NCBI GenBank assembly: GCA_012517355.1
Contig: JAAYVD010000172.1
Coordinates: 1-64,000 of the forward strand
DNA length: 64,000 nucleotides
Origin: Candidatus Rifleibacteriota bacterium
GTDB lineage: Bacteria > Muiribacteriota > Ozemobacteria > Ozemobacterales > Ozemobacteraceae
Reading direction: 5' to 3'
This document shows positions 18,711 through 27,093 of the stretch, piece after piece. The first letter of the stretch is position 1. Each line of letters starts with the position of its first letter. Below the pieces are notes generated by a model. The model saw nothing but the letters and a program-made list of their open reading frames with translations, was not told where the DNA came from and did no database searches. A program made the translations under genes and the position numbers.

Positions 18711-19781
18711 ATGAGGAAATGCCCCAAGTGCGGGAAAGGCTTTCCGGACGGCGTGGTGATGTGCCCGTTCGACCGGGTGCCCCTGCCCGCTTCCGGCGCG
18801 GGTTCGGCCGGTGGCGAGGCTGGCGGGGGCCCGGGCGGGCCTCCCGCCGGGGCGATGATGCCGCCAGGCGGCCCTTCGATGGCCCGTCCCGGCCCGGGCG
18901 CCGGCATGCCGCCCCGCCCCGGGATGCCCGGCCTCACGCCGCGCCCTGGCGCCCCCGGGATGCCCCCGCGCCCGGCCGCCTATTCCCCAGCCATGCCGGT
19001 GTCGACGGGCTCGGCCCACAATACCGCCTTCTTCGCGCGCAACGGGTGCTTCACCTTCCTGATGGCGTTCGCGGCGGTGACCGCCTTCAACATGGCCCTG
19101 CCGGGCAAGGCCGTGCTCGGGATGGGGGTGTGGGTGGTCGCGCTGGTGACGGCGGGCCAGATCATCGGACGCTCGCAGGGGCTTTCGAGCGAGGACATCT
19201 CCAAGGTCACCAACTGGGGTGCCGGGTTCTTCTTCCTGATGATCATCATCGGCTTCACCATCGGCGTGGTGATCGGGTTCAACGAGGCCCGGACGAAATC
19301 GACCCTGACGCGGGAGATCGAACGGCAGGTGAAAGCGGCCAAGGCTGAGGGAGGTCCTGCCACCAAGGGCTCGACCGACGGGAAGACGGACGTGACCCTC
19401 TACTTCGACCTCGTTTCCGACCTCAGCTCCCTCGAGAAGGAGGCGGCGAAGAAGTTCACCGCGCAAACGCGCGACGACGAGATCGTCCGCTATCTCGAGT
19501 CGTCGATGCCCCGCTGGGAGAAGCTGCGTGGGCGGTTCGAACGGCACTCCCCGGGCACCTCTGACGTGCAGCGCATCAACCGGGACGTCACCCGGCTGAT
19601 CGGGCAGCGCATCGGCATCCACCGTGACCTGATCAACGCGGTCAAGGCCCAGGACAGCCGGCGGGTCAAGACCGTCCTCGAGGAATTCAAGACGGTCCAG
19701 AACAAGATGACCAAGTCCGGCGAGGACCTGGGACGCCTGGCGGTCAAATACCAGATCGACATCCGCAAATACGACTTCTGA
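18711..19781 (+). CDS. Zinc-ribbon membrane protein with cytoplasmic helical tail
   Basis: A 356-residue protein without a known family name. It begins with a zinc-ribbon-like element (C4-x2-C7 ... C18-x2-D21), followed by a Gly/Pro/Met-rich linker to about residue 95. Membrane helices lie at about 108-125, 133-150 and 172-192. The C-terminal 160 residues are soluble and helical, rich in charged residues, with L-V-S-D-L-S-S-L-E-K-E and a coiled-coil-like stretch near the end. GGAGAG precedes the ATG. N-terminal zinc ribbon plus membrane domain is a common layout for sensory or scaffolding proteins in large-genome bacteria. Function unknown; single-gene unit. Confidence 0.8.
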   Translation: MRKCPKCGKGFPDGVVMCPFDRVPLPASGAGSAGGEAGGGPGGPPAGAMMPPGGPSMARPGPGAGMPPRPGMPGLTPRPGAPGMPPRPAAYSPAMPVSTGSAHNTAFFARNGCFTFLMAFAAVTAFNMALPGKAVLGMGVWVVALVTAGQIIGRSQGLSSEDISKVTNWGAGFFFLMIIIGFTIGVVIGFNEARTKSTLTREIERQVKAAKAEGGPATKGSTDGKTDVTLYFDLVSDLSSLEKEAAKKFTAQTRDDEIVRYLESSMPRWEKLRGRFERHSPGTSDVQRINRDVTRLIGQRIGIHRDLINAVKAQDSRRVKTVLEEFKTVQNKMTKSGEDLGRLAVKYQIDIRKYDF

Positions 19782-19909
19782 CCGCTCTCTGGCGCCCTGC
19801 CCCGGTGTGAGCCTCCCACCCGTCTTTCCTCGCCTCCCGATCCCCCGGCGGGGCGACGGGCCGGCCGCCTTCCCCCCCCCGGCTCTGCTTTCCCGCCTCA
19901 TCGGCATCC

Positions 19910-19924
19910 CGCCTTTGGCGGGTT
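19910..19924. terminator. Weak hairpin between convergent genes
   Basis: CCCGCC-TTT-GGCGGG, a 6-bp stem with 3-nt loop, lies between the plus-strand stop at 19781 and the minus-strand stop at 19994. The rest of this 212-bp gap shows no other structure. Confidence 0.35.
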
Positions 19925-19993
19925 GAGGCCGAGCGACGGGAGTCGCCTGGGGGCGGCCCTGTGCCGGCCGGCCATGCCGTCACCCGCGCGGGT

Positions 19994-22900
19994 TCAAGGT
20001 GGGGCGGGGAGGGTCCTCCGGTCCGTCCGGACCAGCACCAGGGTGGCGTCGTCGTCCCAGGGGACCGGGCGGGTGATCGCCTCGACGCGTTCGAGAACGG
20101 CGGGCAACGGGTCGGCAGGGCGATCCCGCAGGGCTTGGCACAGGACCCCGACCAGCCGGTCGAAGCCGACCATGGTGCCGGTGGGGTCCCGTGACTCGAC
20201 CAGGCAGTCGGAATACACGAATACGCTGCGGCCGGCCAGATCGACGATCCGGGTGGGGTAGGGGGCTTTGCGGCCGATGCCGAGAGGGGTGCTGGGCATG
20301 GCCAGTTCCTCGACCGTGCCGTCGGACCCCACCAGCACCGGGTAGGTCTGGCCGGCGTTGGCACAGCGCAGGACCGCCCCGGTGGGGTCGAAACAGCCCA
20401 GCCAGCAGGTCATCATCTTCCGCTTGCCCAGGAGGGTGAGGAAGGCCTGGTGCATCTCGCGGAGCACGGCGCCCGGGTCGTCGGGGTGCCGCGGGCAGAG
20501 AAGGGTGAAGCCGGCCTTGGCCATGGCGGTGACGAGAGCGGCCGAAATGCCGTGGCCCGAGACGTCCCCCATCACCACCGCCAGCGCGCCCCCGGGCAAC
20601 GGGAGGAAATCGTAGAAATCGCCCCCGACCGCCTGGGTCATGCGGTTGAGCCCGCACGCGGTGACCCGGCCGGCGGTGACGGCGGCGGGGGGGAGCAGGT
20701 GCCGCTGCACCATCGCCGCGACCTCCATTTCGCGCAGCAGTTCGACGGTCTTGTTGAACTCCCCGCACAGCACGCCGAGTTCGTCGGTGGCGTGGGCCGT
20801 CAGCGCCTGCACCGGCCGGCGTTCCCGGAGGGCGCGGATCCCGGCGGCCACTGCCTCCAGGGGCATGAGCACCCGGCCGAGGAACAGCACGGCCAGCAGC
20901 ATGCCGAACAGGCTGGCGCCGGCCAGGGTTCCCCAGATCCGGCGGCGGTGGGCCGCCAGCCGCCGGTCGACGACCCGGCGGGGGGTGAGATGGACGAGCA
21001 GGTAGTCGCGCACCCGTGTTCCCGGTCTCAGCGTGACCAAAAACTCCCGGCCCCGGAAAGCGCGTTGGAAGGTGCGGGTGGAAGCCCCCGTCCCCTGCAC
21101 TTCCCGTCGGAAAACCTCGGTCATGGCCGGATCGTCGATTTCGGGGAAGGAGGGTTCCTCGTGGCTGGGCAGGTACAGCGCCTTCCAGGAGGTTTCGCCC
21201 CGGTGGGCGGGGAACCGGCGGAAGACGAGACGGAGGTAGGTCGCCTGGAAGGAGTCGAGGTCGTGGCTCAGGACGGCCAGATACTGGCCCCGGCCGAGTT
21301 CGTCGGTGAGGACGGTGCTGTAGAGCATGCCGGCCCCGAGCGGGGTCTCCATGATACGGCACCGGAACAGGTAGGAGCGCATGCCGCGCAGGATACGGAC
21401 GAACTCCTCGCCCAGCAGGCCGTCGAGGCTGGCCTGGGGTGGGGCGGCGGGGGGCGGCCCCCCCTGGGCGCCGGCCAGGGAGTCGGCGTATTCGATCATG
21501 TTCCGGGTCGCCGCCTGGAAGGTCCGGACCAGGCGAACGTAGTAATCCCAGGTGGAACGGCGTGGCTGCCGGCGATAGTCCTGGGGATCGGGGCCGAACA
21601 GGTCCCATTCGTGAGGGGCGGGGGACCAGCCCCGACGCATCCATTCCTGCAGAACGAGCGGGCGCCTTGCCGGACCCGCCCGCGCGGCCCGTTGCTGGGT
21701 GCGATTCCAGGGCTCGGTGTCGGCCAGCAGGACCTTCGAGGTCGACCCGATCAGGTAGGCCTCCAGCACCACGAACCGGTCCAGCATGTCCCGCATGCCG
21801 GCCAATGTGCGGGCGATGGGCGGGCGGGGCCGCCGTCTCTCGCCCAGCCGGCGCCCATACACGAGTCCGCGACGGGCAGCGAACGATTCGAACCCTGCAT
21901 CCACCTGTTCCAGGAAGGACAAGCCCTCGCGGTGGGCCTCCTCGACGAGGGAGGCCTCCGCCCCGGCCAGCCAGGCCTGGCCCACCACCCCGGCCAGCCC
22001 CAGGGGGAACCCGACCCCGAGAGCCAGCAGGACGACCAGCTTCCCCCCCAACGGCAGCGGCAAAGAACTGCCATGAATGAACAACATGTACAACCTGTAC
22101 AAAATGTACAGGCTGGCCGCGGCGAACAGGGCGGCGATCGCCAGACGCACCCCCGCCGGCTCTGGCGGCGGAGGCACGAGGGCGGCCAGCAGGTCCCCGT
22201 CGGGGGTCTCCTGCACGACCAGGCTGCCTTCGGGCAGCGGAAAGACCTGGCCGGGTTCCCGCCGGTACCGCTCCACCCCAGCCAGGAAGGCCCCGCTGGC
22301 CAGACCCGGCGGCGCCTGGAACCGGCCGTCGGGAAGGTGGAAGCCCAGGCCGCGGCCCATCCGGCGGGCGGCGGCGGCCACCCGCTTCCAGGCCCGGCCG
22401 GCATCGGGACGGCCAGCGTGCTGGATGACCACCAGGCCGGCCCGGTCCCCCGGGGGCGCGGCGGACCACCAGAAGCCCACCTGCCGTCGTTCCTCCGGCC
22501 GGGCCAGACCCTGCCGGGTGTTCCACAGGCGGCCCCCGCCGTGGGTGCGCATCACCAGGGCCGTATCGCGCGGATTGAAGACGAGCGCCCCCGCCTCCCC
22601 GAAAAGGTCGGCGGGGAGAGGCTGGTAGGGCAGGAGGGGGGACCGGGCCCAGGCGAACCAGCGCTCGATCCCGGCCGTGACGGCCGGGGAGGAACCCGGC
22701 CACCGCAGCCGGCCCGCTCCATCGAACAGCAGCACGGTACAGGGCGGGGACCCGGGAGAGGGCCGTGGGGGCCGGCCGGTCCGCCGCCAGCGCCGGAAAG
22801 CCCGTGACCAGTCCGCCGATCGTTGGCGCAGCGGGTCCCCCGCCGCGATGGCCCGTTCCAGGAAGGCGGTGGCCTCGCCCACCCGGGCGAGGCGGGCGGT

Positions 22901-23005
22901 CTCCCGGGTCGACCGCTCCCAGCCGAAGTACCCGGCCCAGAAGACCAGGCCCGGTACCACCCAGAGGGCGAAGCTCACCAGCAGCCATTTCTGCCGTGGA
23001 GTCAT
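19994..23005 (-). CDS. Membrane sensor with HAMP and SpoIIE-type PP2C phosphatase
   Basis: A 1003-residue protein. A first membrane helix lies at about 8-28, an extracytoplasmic domain follows to about 300, a middle cluster of helices is at about 305-370, a second large domain extends to about 690, a helix lies near 695-715, then HAMP (about 715-770). The C-terminal SpoIIE phosphatase starts near 775: GGDFYDF at 794-800, GDVSGHG at 814-820, YSDCLVES near 931 (glycine of the usual SDG replaced by cysteine) and WDDDAT at 983-988. Metal-binding aspartates are all present, so it should be active on a phosphoserine/threonine substrate. Good GGGGGAGG ribosome binding site; ATGA overlap with the upstream paralogue. 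Probably part of a partner-switching pathway. Confidence 0.9.
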   Translation of the reverse strand: MTPRQKWLLVSFALWVVPGLVFWAGYFGWERSTRETARLARVGEATAFLERAIAAGDPLRQRSADWSRAFRRWRRTGRPPRPSPGSPPCTVLLFDGAGRLRWPGSSPAVTAGIERWFAWARSPLLPYQPLPADLFGEAGALVFNPRDTALVMRTHGGGRLWNTRQGLARPEERRQVGFWWSAAPPGDRAGLVVIQHAGRPDAGRAWKRVAAAARRMGRGLGFHLPDGRFQAPPGLASGAFLAGVERYRREPGQVFPLPEGSLVVQETPDGDLLAALVPPPPEPAGVRLAIAALFAAASLYILYRLYMLFIHGSSLPLPLGGKLVVLLALGVGFPLGLAGVVGQAWLAGAEASLVEEAHREGLSFLEQVDAGFESFAARRGLVYGRRLGERRRPRPPIARTLAGMRDMLDRFVVLEAYLIGSTSKVLLADTEPWNRTQQRAARAGPARRPLVLQEWMRRGWSPAPHEWDLFGPDPQDYRRQPRRSTWDYYVRLVRTFQAATRNMIEYADSLAGAQGGPPPAAPPQASLDGLLGEEFVRILRGMRSYLFRCRIMETPLGAGMLYSTVLTDELGRGQYLAVLSHDLDSFQATYLRLVFRRFPAHRGETSWKALYLPSHEEPSFPEIDDPAMTEVFRREVQGTGASTRTFQRAFRGREFLVTLRPGTRVRDYLLVHLTPRRVVDRRLAAHRRRIWGTLAGASLFGMLLAVLFLGRVLMPLEAVAAGIRALRERRPVQALTAHATDELGVLCGEFNKTVELLREMEVAAMVQRHLLPPAAVTAGRVTACGLNRMTQAVGGDFYDFLPLPGGALAVVMGDVSGHGISAALVTAMAKAGFTLLCPRHPDDPGAVLREMHQAFLTLLGKRKMMTCWLGCFDPTGAVLRCANAGQTYPVLVGSDGTVEELAMPSTPLGIGRKAPYPTRIVDLAGRSVFVYSDCLVESRDPTGTMVGFDRLVGVLCQALRDRPADPLPAVLERVEAITRPVPWDDDATLVLVRTDRRTLPAPP

Positions 23006-26000
23006 GCGCCTCCCCCTCGGTGGACCAGGGCCAGGATGGTCCGGCTCCGGTGGCGGGCGCCCGAAGGCGCGGAGGTGGTCTCCAGGAGTCGATCCAGCCA
23101 TTCCTCCTCGGGAACCTCCCCGGACGGAACCGTCCCGACGGTCGGGTTGGGATCCGTCCCGGCCCGGCGCGGGGGCCTGGAACCCGGATCGGGTGGGGAA
23201 GGATGAAGCTGGGGAACGTTCGGGGAGGCTGGGCGGGCGGGTGCCCCCGCGCGGGGTTCCGCTTTTCGGGATGCCGTCTCTCCAACTGCCGCATGGGTGC
23301 CGGGAGACCCGCTGGGGAAGGCGCCCGTGACCGGTGGCCACGCCGGACCGGCCTGGCCAGCGCGCGTGGCCAGCCAGCCAGGGGAGGTGACCAGGCACCA
23401 GTGGCCGGGCGGCACGATCAGCGATGCCTCGGCGACGGCCGCCTGGGAGGCCTCCCTGGATGGCCCCGTGGCGGCCCCGCTGGTCGACCCGGGTGCCACC
23501 CGGTCTGGCGCGACCCGGTCTGGCGCGACCCGGTCTGGCGCGACCCGGTCTGGCGCGACCCGGTCTGGCGCGACCCGGTCTGGCGCGACCCGGTCTGGCG
23601 CGACCCGACCGGTTGGGTCCCCGGCCGGTTCCGACGGGGGGCCGGGGAGCCTTCCCCTCGAGTCGATGTCAGCAAGGCCAGGAATCGGTTCGCCGATCGG
23701 GCACAGGTCCCAACGGAAGGCCCCGCGGGCAGCCAGGGCGATCCGGCCGGAGGTCGGGTCGAGGAAGCCGAGGAGCACCCCCGCCCCCTCCAGGCCTGGG
23801 TTGCGGTCGAGGAACTCCCCGACCAGCCGTCGCACCACCACCGCCGGGGAGCCCGCCTCGGGGCCGGTCGACAGGCGGAAGGCCATCTTCGTCATGGCCA
23901 GCCCGAGCGCGGATCCCAGCATGGTGCCGGGCAGGCTGGCCATCCAGAAGACCACCCGTCCCGGCCCCGCCTCCCCGTAATCGAAGATCTCGTCACCGAT
24001 GGCCGACGAGGACCGGGTTCGCCCGACGAGGCGGAACGGGCCCTCTGGACCCGCTCCGCCAGTGGTCAGCGGACCGGGCGGGAACAGCTGCCCGTGGATG
24101 GCCTGGGCGGTGGCCAGATTGTGCAGCTCCTCCATGATGGACTGGATGCCCTGGCCGATCTCTTCGAGCACGTCGCCGGTGGCAGGCATTGGAAAGCCGA
24201 CGAACCGGCCCTCCTGCAGGTGCCGGATCCCGACACTCAGCGCTTCGACCGGCTCCAGCAGCAGTTCCGAGAAGATGAGCCCCACCCCGAGGGCGAACCC
24301 CAGAAACAGGGCTGCGATCACCTGGAAGGCCCGCCAAAGGCGCCCCGCCTCGGCCCGGATCGGCTCGAGCGGCGCGGCCAAAACCAGAACGTAGTCACGC
24401 AGCTGTCGGCCGGGCACCGCCACCAGGATCGAGGACCGCCCCCGATACCATCCCATGGCCGACTGCGCCGAGTTGGTTCGGGCCGCGACCCCCACCACGT
24501 CCAACAGGTCACGCTCATCGGCCGCCACCCGGAAGGCGGCGTAGGTTCCCGGCACTCCGGCCCGCAACACCGAGGTGAACCGCAGGTCCCTTCCCCCGGG
24601 GAGGGCGCGGATCCGCCGCCGGGCCTCCCGCTGGAAACTCCGCTCCAGGGCGTTGTTCTCGTGCGTGATGAGCAGGGTGGCGAACGCGAGGTTGCCCCCG
24701 TCGCGGGCCAGATCGACATACAGCCGCATGGTCTGGTGGCCGAGGGTGAACCGGCCGATGCGCCCGGCGATGGCCGAAAATTCCCCCGCCAGTCCGATGG
24801 TGATGCCCTTCTGGATGTCATACTGGACGCTTCGGGACCGCTCCTTCAGCCCCGCGGGGTCGTTCCAGTGCTGGACGGTGTTGGCGCCGATCTCGTCGAG
24901 CAGACGCTCGGTGTTGGCCCCCCAGTATTCCCGGAAGGAATACCAGGAACCCGGTTGCTGCCGGAACAACACCGTCCCGTCACCGGCGATGGCATGGACC
25001 GAGACCGCCCGCGCCGCGCGCCGGAACCACGGGGTCCACCGCTCCAGGCCGCGCCGGGCCCCCGTCCGGTCGTGGGTGCCGGCCCAGATCGCCCGATACC
25101 GGGTGGCCATCCGGACCAGATACGGGGAAAAACTCTGGTCGAGCTTTTCCAAAACCTGCCGGGTTTCGGCGATCCGGTCGCGGATCAGCCCTTCCTCCCG
25201 GGTCTGGGCGGCCAGGCGGCCGAACCCCAGGAGGGTGACCAGGCTGCCGCCGGCGGCCAGGCCGAACAGGATCAGGATCTGCAACCGCAGGGGAACGAAC
25301 CGTCCGGCCAGGACCCGCGAGACCCCTGACAGGAGCAGGAGGGCGGCCAACAGGAGCCCCGCGCGGGCCGGCCGGCCGTCCCAGAACCCCGGCGGCGGGG
25401 CGGGCAGGGCGGCCGCGGCGGCGACGAGGAACCGCTCGCCGGCCAGGGCGGTGGCTTCCGCCTGGTCGGCCGTCCGCCGTTCGGTTACCGGCATGAGTCG
25501 CAACAGGTCGTCGAGGCGGGAGGTGTCCAGGGGGTCGGAGCCGGGGGCGGGGAGCGCCTTCCGGGACTCCAGGTCGGCCAGGCCCCACCGGAAGCGCGGG
25601 CCGGCCAGGCGGGCCTGACGGTCGAGGGCGGTGCGCACCAGGGCCGCGAGGTCGAGGCGGCCCTGGTCGACGATGGCCAGGACGAACCCCTTCCGGCGGT
25701 GGCGGTCGCGGAAGGGAAATACCCCAGCCAGCCGCGGCTGCCCGAGTTCGGAGAGGTCGTGGAGCCGGTGGGGCTGTCGGGCCAGGCGGGTCAGGCCATC
25801 AATGGGACCCAGGAACGATTCGGCGAGCCGCCGGCTGCTTCGCCCGGCTTCGTCGTCGGGTGCCGCGGCCAGCCGCCGGATCAGGGCGAGGGTCTTCTCG
25901 GACGCGTTGACCATGCCGGTCTCGGTCCAGGGGGCCAGCCGGCGGCGGCCGTCCCCGTCGAACAGGAACAGCCGCCAGGCGCCCTGACCAGTTCCCGGGC

Positions 26001-26286
26001 CGACCCCGCGGCCCCGGACCACCGGGGTCGGGTCCTCGCCCCACCGCAACGCGGTCACCACCCGCCGGGTCAGGTCTTCGAACCGTTGCAGCGGATCGAC
26101 CTGCCGCGTCAGGGCGGCCAGGATCGCGCGCAGGTCATCCTGGACGGCCCGGGCCGCGGTCTCACGGTCGGCGGCCCGCCGGCGGTCTCCCAGGTCGAAC
26201 CAGGCGGCCAGCGGCAGGGCGACCAGAACGGCGAGCACCAGCCACCGGAGGGCGGGCGGCCCGGCGGGTGGGGAAGGGGGGGGCAT
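23002..26286 (-). CDS. Membrane sensor with degenerate SpoIIE phosphatase domain
   Basis: A 1094-residue paralogue of the downstream sensor: helix at about 14-32, extracytoplasmic domain, helices near 320-375, second domain, helix near 680-700, HAMP, and a SpoIIE-like C-terminus. The phosphatase motifs are eroded. IGDEIFDYG keeps an aspartate, but the GDVSGHG motif is replaced by ASLPGTM, and the C-terminal SDG motif by TSPGW. It is therefore probably catalytically inactive. Seven perfect VAPDR pentapeptides (residues about 895-929) interrupt the domain, and a Pro-rich tail of over 100 residues follows. The frame is intact throughout, arguing against a simple pseudogene. It may act as a receptor subunit controlling the active paralogue; that is inference. 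Confidence 0.85.
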   Translation of the reverse strand: MPPPSPPAGPPALRWLVLAVLVALPLAAWFDLGDRRRAADRETAARAVQDDLRAILAALTRQVDPLQRFEDLTRRVVTALRWGEDPTPVVRGRGVGPGTGQGAWRLFLFDGDGRRRLAPWTETGMVNASEKTLALIRRLAAAPDDEAGRSSRRLAESFLGPIDGLTRLARQPHRLHDLSELGQPRLAGVFPFRDRHRRKGFVLAIVDQGRLDLAALVRTALDRQARLAGPRFRWGLADLESRKALPAPGSDPLDTSRLDDLLRLMPVTERRTADQAEATALAGERFLVAAAAALPAPPPGFWDGRPARAGLLLAALLLLSGVSRVLAGRFVPLRLQILILFGLAAGGSLVTLLGFGRLAAQTREEGLIRDRIAETRQVLEKLDQSFSPYLVRMATRYRAIWAGTHDRTGARRGLERWTPWFRRAARAVSVHAIAGDGTVLFRQQPGSWYSFREYWGANTERLLDEIGANTVQHWNDPAGLKERSRSVQYDIQKGITIGLAGEFSAIAGRIGRFTLGHQTMRLYVDLARDGGNLAFATLLITHENNALERSFQREARRRIRALPGGRDLRFTSVLRAGVPGTYAAFRVAADERDLLDVVGVAARTNSAQSAMGWYRGRSSILVAVPGRQLRDYVLVLAAPLEPIRAEAGRLWRAFQVIAALFLGFALGVGLIFSELLLEPVEALSVGIRHLQEGRFVGFPMPATGDVLEEIGQGIQSIMEELHNLATAQAIHGQLFPPGPLTTGGAGPEGPFRLVGRTRSSSAIGDEIFDYGEAGPGRVVFWMASLPGTMLGSALGLAMTKMAFRLSTGPEAGSPAVVVRRLVGEFLDRNPGLEGAGVLLGFLDPTSGRIALAARGAFRWDLCPIGEPIPGLADIDSRGRLPGPPSEPAGDPTGRVAPDRVAPDRVAPDRVAPDRVAPDRVAPDRVAPDRVAPGSTSGAATGPSREASQAAVAEASLIVPPGHWCLVTSPGWLATRAGQAGPAWPPVTGAFPSGSPGTHAAVGETASRKAEPRAGAPARPASPNVPQLHPSPPDPGSRPPRRAGTDPNPTVGTVPSGEVPEEEWLDRLLETTSAPSGARHRSRTILALVHRGGGA
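23501..23605 (-). repeat. Seven perfect 15-bp tandem repeats encoding VAPDR
   Basis: The unit CGGTCTGGCGCGACC (plus strand) is repeated seven times without a mismatch. The 15-bp length keeps the minus-strand gene in frame and encodes VAPDR. Perfect identity implies recent expansion, and copy number is likely to vary between strains. Confidence 0.97.
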
Positions 26287-26322
26287 GCGGCGGGGGAGGT
26301 GGCGTGGGGGGCAGCCGGGGGG

Positions 26323-26715
26323 TCAGCCCCGGCGGCGGCGGTCCAGTTCCTCGCGGGCGAAACGCAGGCCCACCGGGGTGAGCGCGGCCGGTTTCTCCTC
26401 GAGGATCCGGCGCAGTTCGGGTTCGCTCAGGCTGGCGAAATGCTGCTGCAGGAAATCCTCCTCGGTCAGGTCCGCCTCTTCGAGGCTGGTGGACCCGCAG
26501 GCTGGACAGGCACGGGTTCCCGACCCGCCGTTCCCCGCCACCAACGCGGCCAGCAGGGAAAGAAACCCGCGGGCCCGCGGGGCCAGCCGGCCGTGGAAGT
26601 GACAGTGCCGGCAGCGGATCTCGGGCGGGGTCAGGTACTCGCGGGCGAGATGGTAGGCGGCCAGGTAGACGATTCCCACACATCCGGCGACCAGGGCCAG
26701 GAGCAACAACGGCAT
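26323..26715 (-). CDS. Small membrane protein with zinc ribbon
   Basis: A 130-residue protein. A membrane helix lies at about residues 2-22, then a zinc-binding pattern C35-x2-C38 ... C70-x2-C73 with a hydrophobic loop (residues 51-61) between the knuckles. A helical C-terminal half contains S-E-P-E-L-R-R-I-L-E-E-K and ends in RRRRG. AAGAGAGG precedes the ATG at 26715; longer frames run into the repeat region upstream and are not coding. It lies 36 nt before the inactive phosphatase gene on the same strand, so it probably begins that transcript. Function unknown. Confidence 0.75.
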   Translation of the reverse strand: MPLLLLALVAGCVGIVYLAAYHLAREYLTPPEIRCRHCHFHGRLAPRARGFLSLLAALVAGNGGSGTRACPACGSTSLEEADLTEEDFLQQHFASLSEPELRRILEEKPAALTPVGLRFAREELDRRRRG

Positions 26716-26750
26716 CGCGCGCCTCTCTTTCTCAGGGCTGGCCCGGGCGG

Positions 26751-27080
26751 TCGGCCCCCTGGCAAAGCGCGAAACGGGTGCTTCGCGCCGTCCTCCGTGA
26801 CGGGAAGGGGGAAACCCTTCCAGCCTCGTGTCGGTCGGCTTCCCGGGGGAGCGCGAAACCGGCGTCTCGCCCCGCTCTCCGCGGCTGCAAGGGGGCATAT
26901 CCGAGTTCGTGCCGGTCAGCCCCTGTGCCACGCGCCAAACGCACGGTTCGCGCCGCTCTCCGAGGGGGCAAAGGGGATACCCTCCCGGCCTCGTGCCGGT
27001 CGCCCCCCTGGCGCTGCGCGAAACCGGCGCCCAGCGCTGCCCTCTGTGGCGGCAGGGGGAAAGCCCTTCCCCCCTCCTGG
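26751..27080. repeat. Family A palindromic repeat, four diverged units
   Basis: Four head-to-tail units start near 26751, 26835, 26916 and 27000 (periods 84, 81 and 84 bp). Each keeps the (C)GCGAAAC...TTCGCGC-like arm, a Cys/Trp-free GC-rich centre and the CTCGTGTCGGTCGG-like end, but with many substitutions, so this array is older than the one at 41.1 kb. It fills the gap between the double-kinase stop and the zinc-ribbon gene. Confidence 0.85.
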
Positions 27081-27093
27081 CCGCCGGGCCGGG

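Noticed and set aside
22070-22110. Cluster of TGTACA motifs as a regulatory site
   Set aside because: It lies inside the coding region for a membrane helix (L-Y-I-L-Y-R-L-Y-M-L), and the pattern follows from the repeated Tyr/Leu codons.
23501-23605. CRISPR or regulatory repeat
   Set aside because: The 15-bp units are in frame inside an open coding sequence and have no spacers.
23002-26286. Pseudogene
   Set aside because: Catalytic motifs are lost, but the frame is open over 1094 codons, membrane and HAMP parts are intact, and translational coupling to the paralogue is kept, so a functional non-catalytic protein is more likely.
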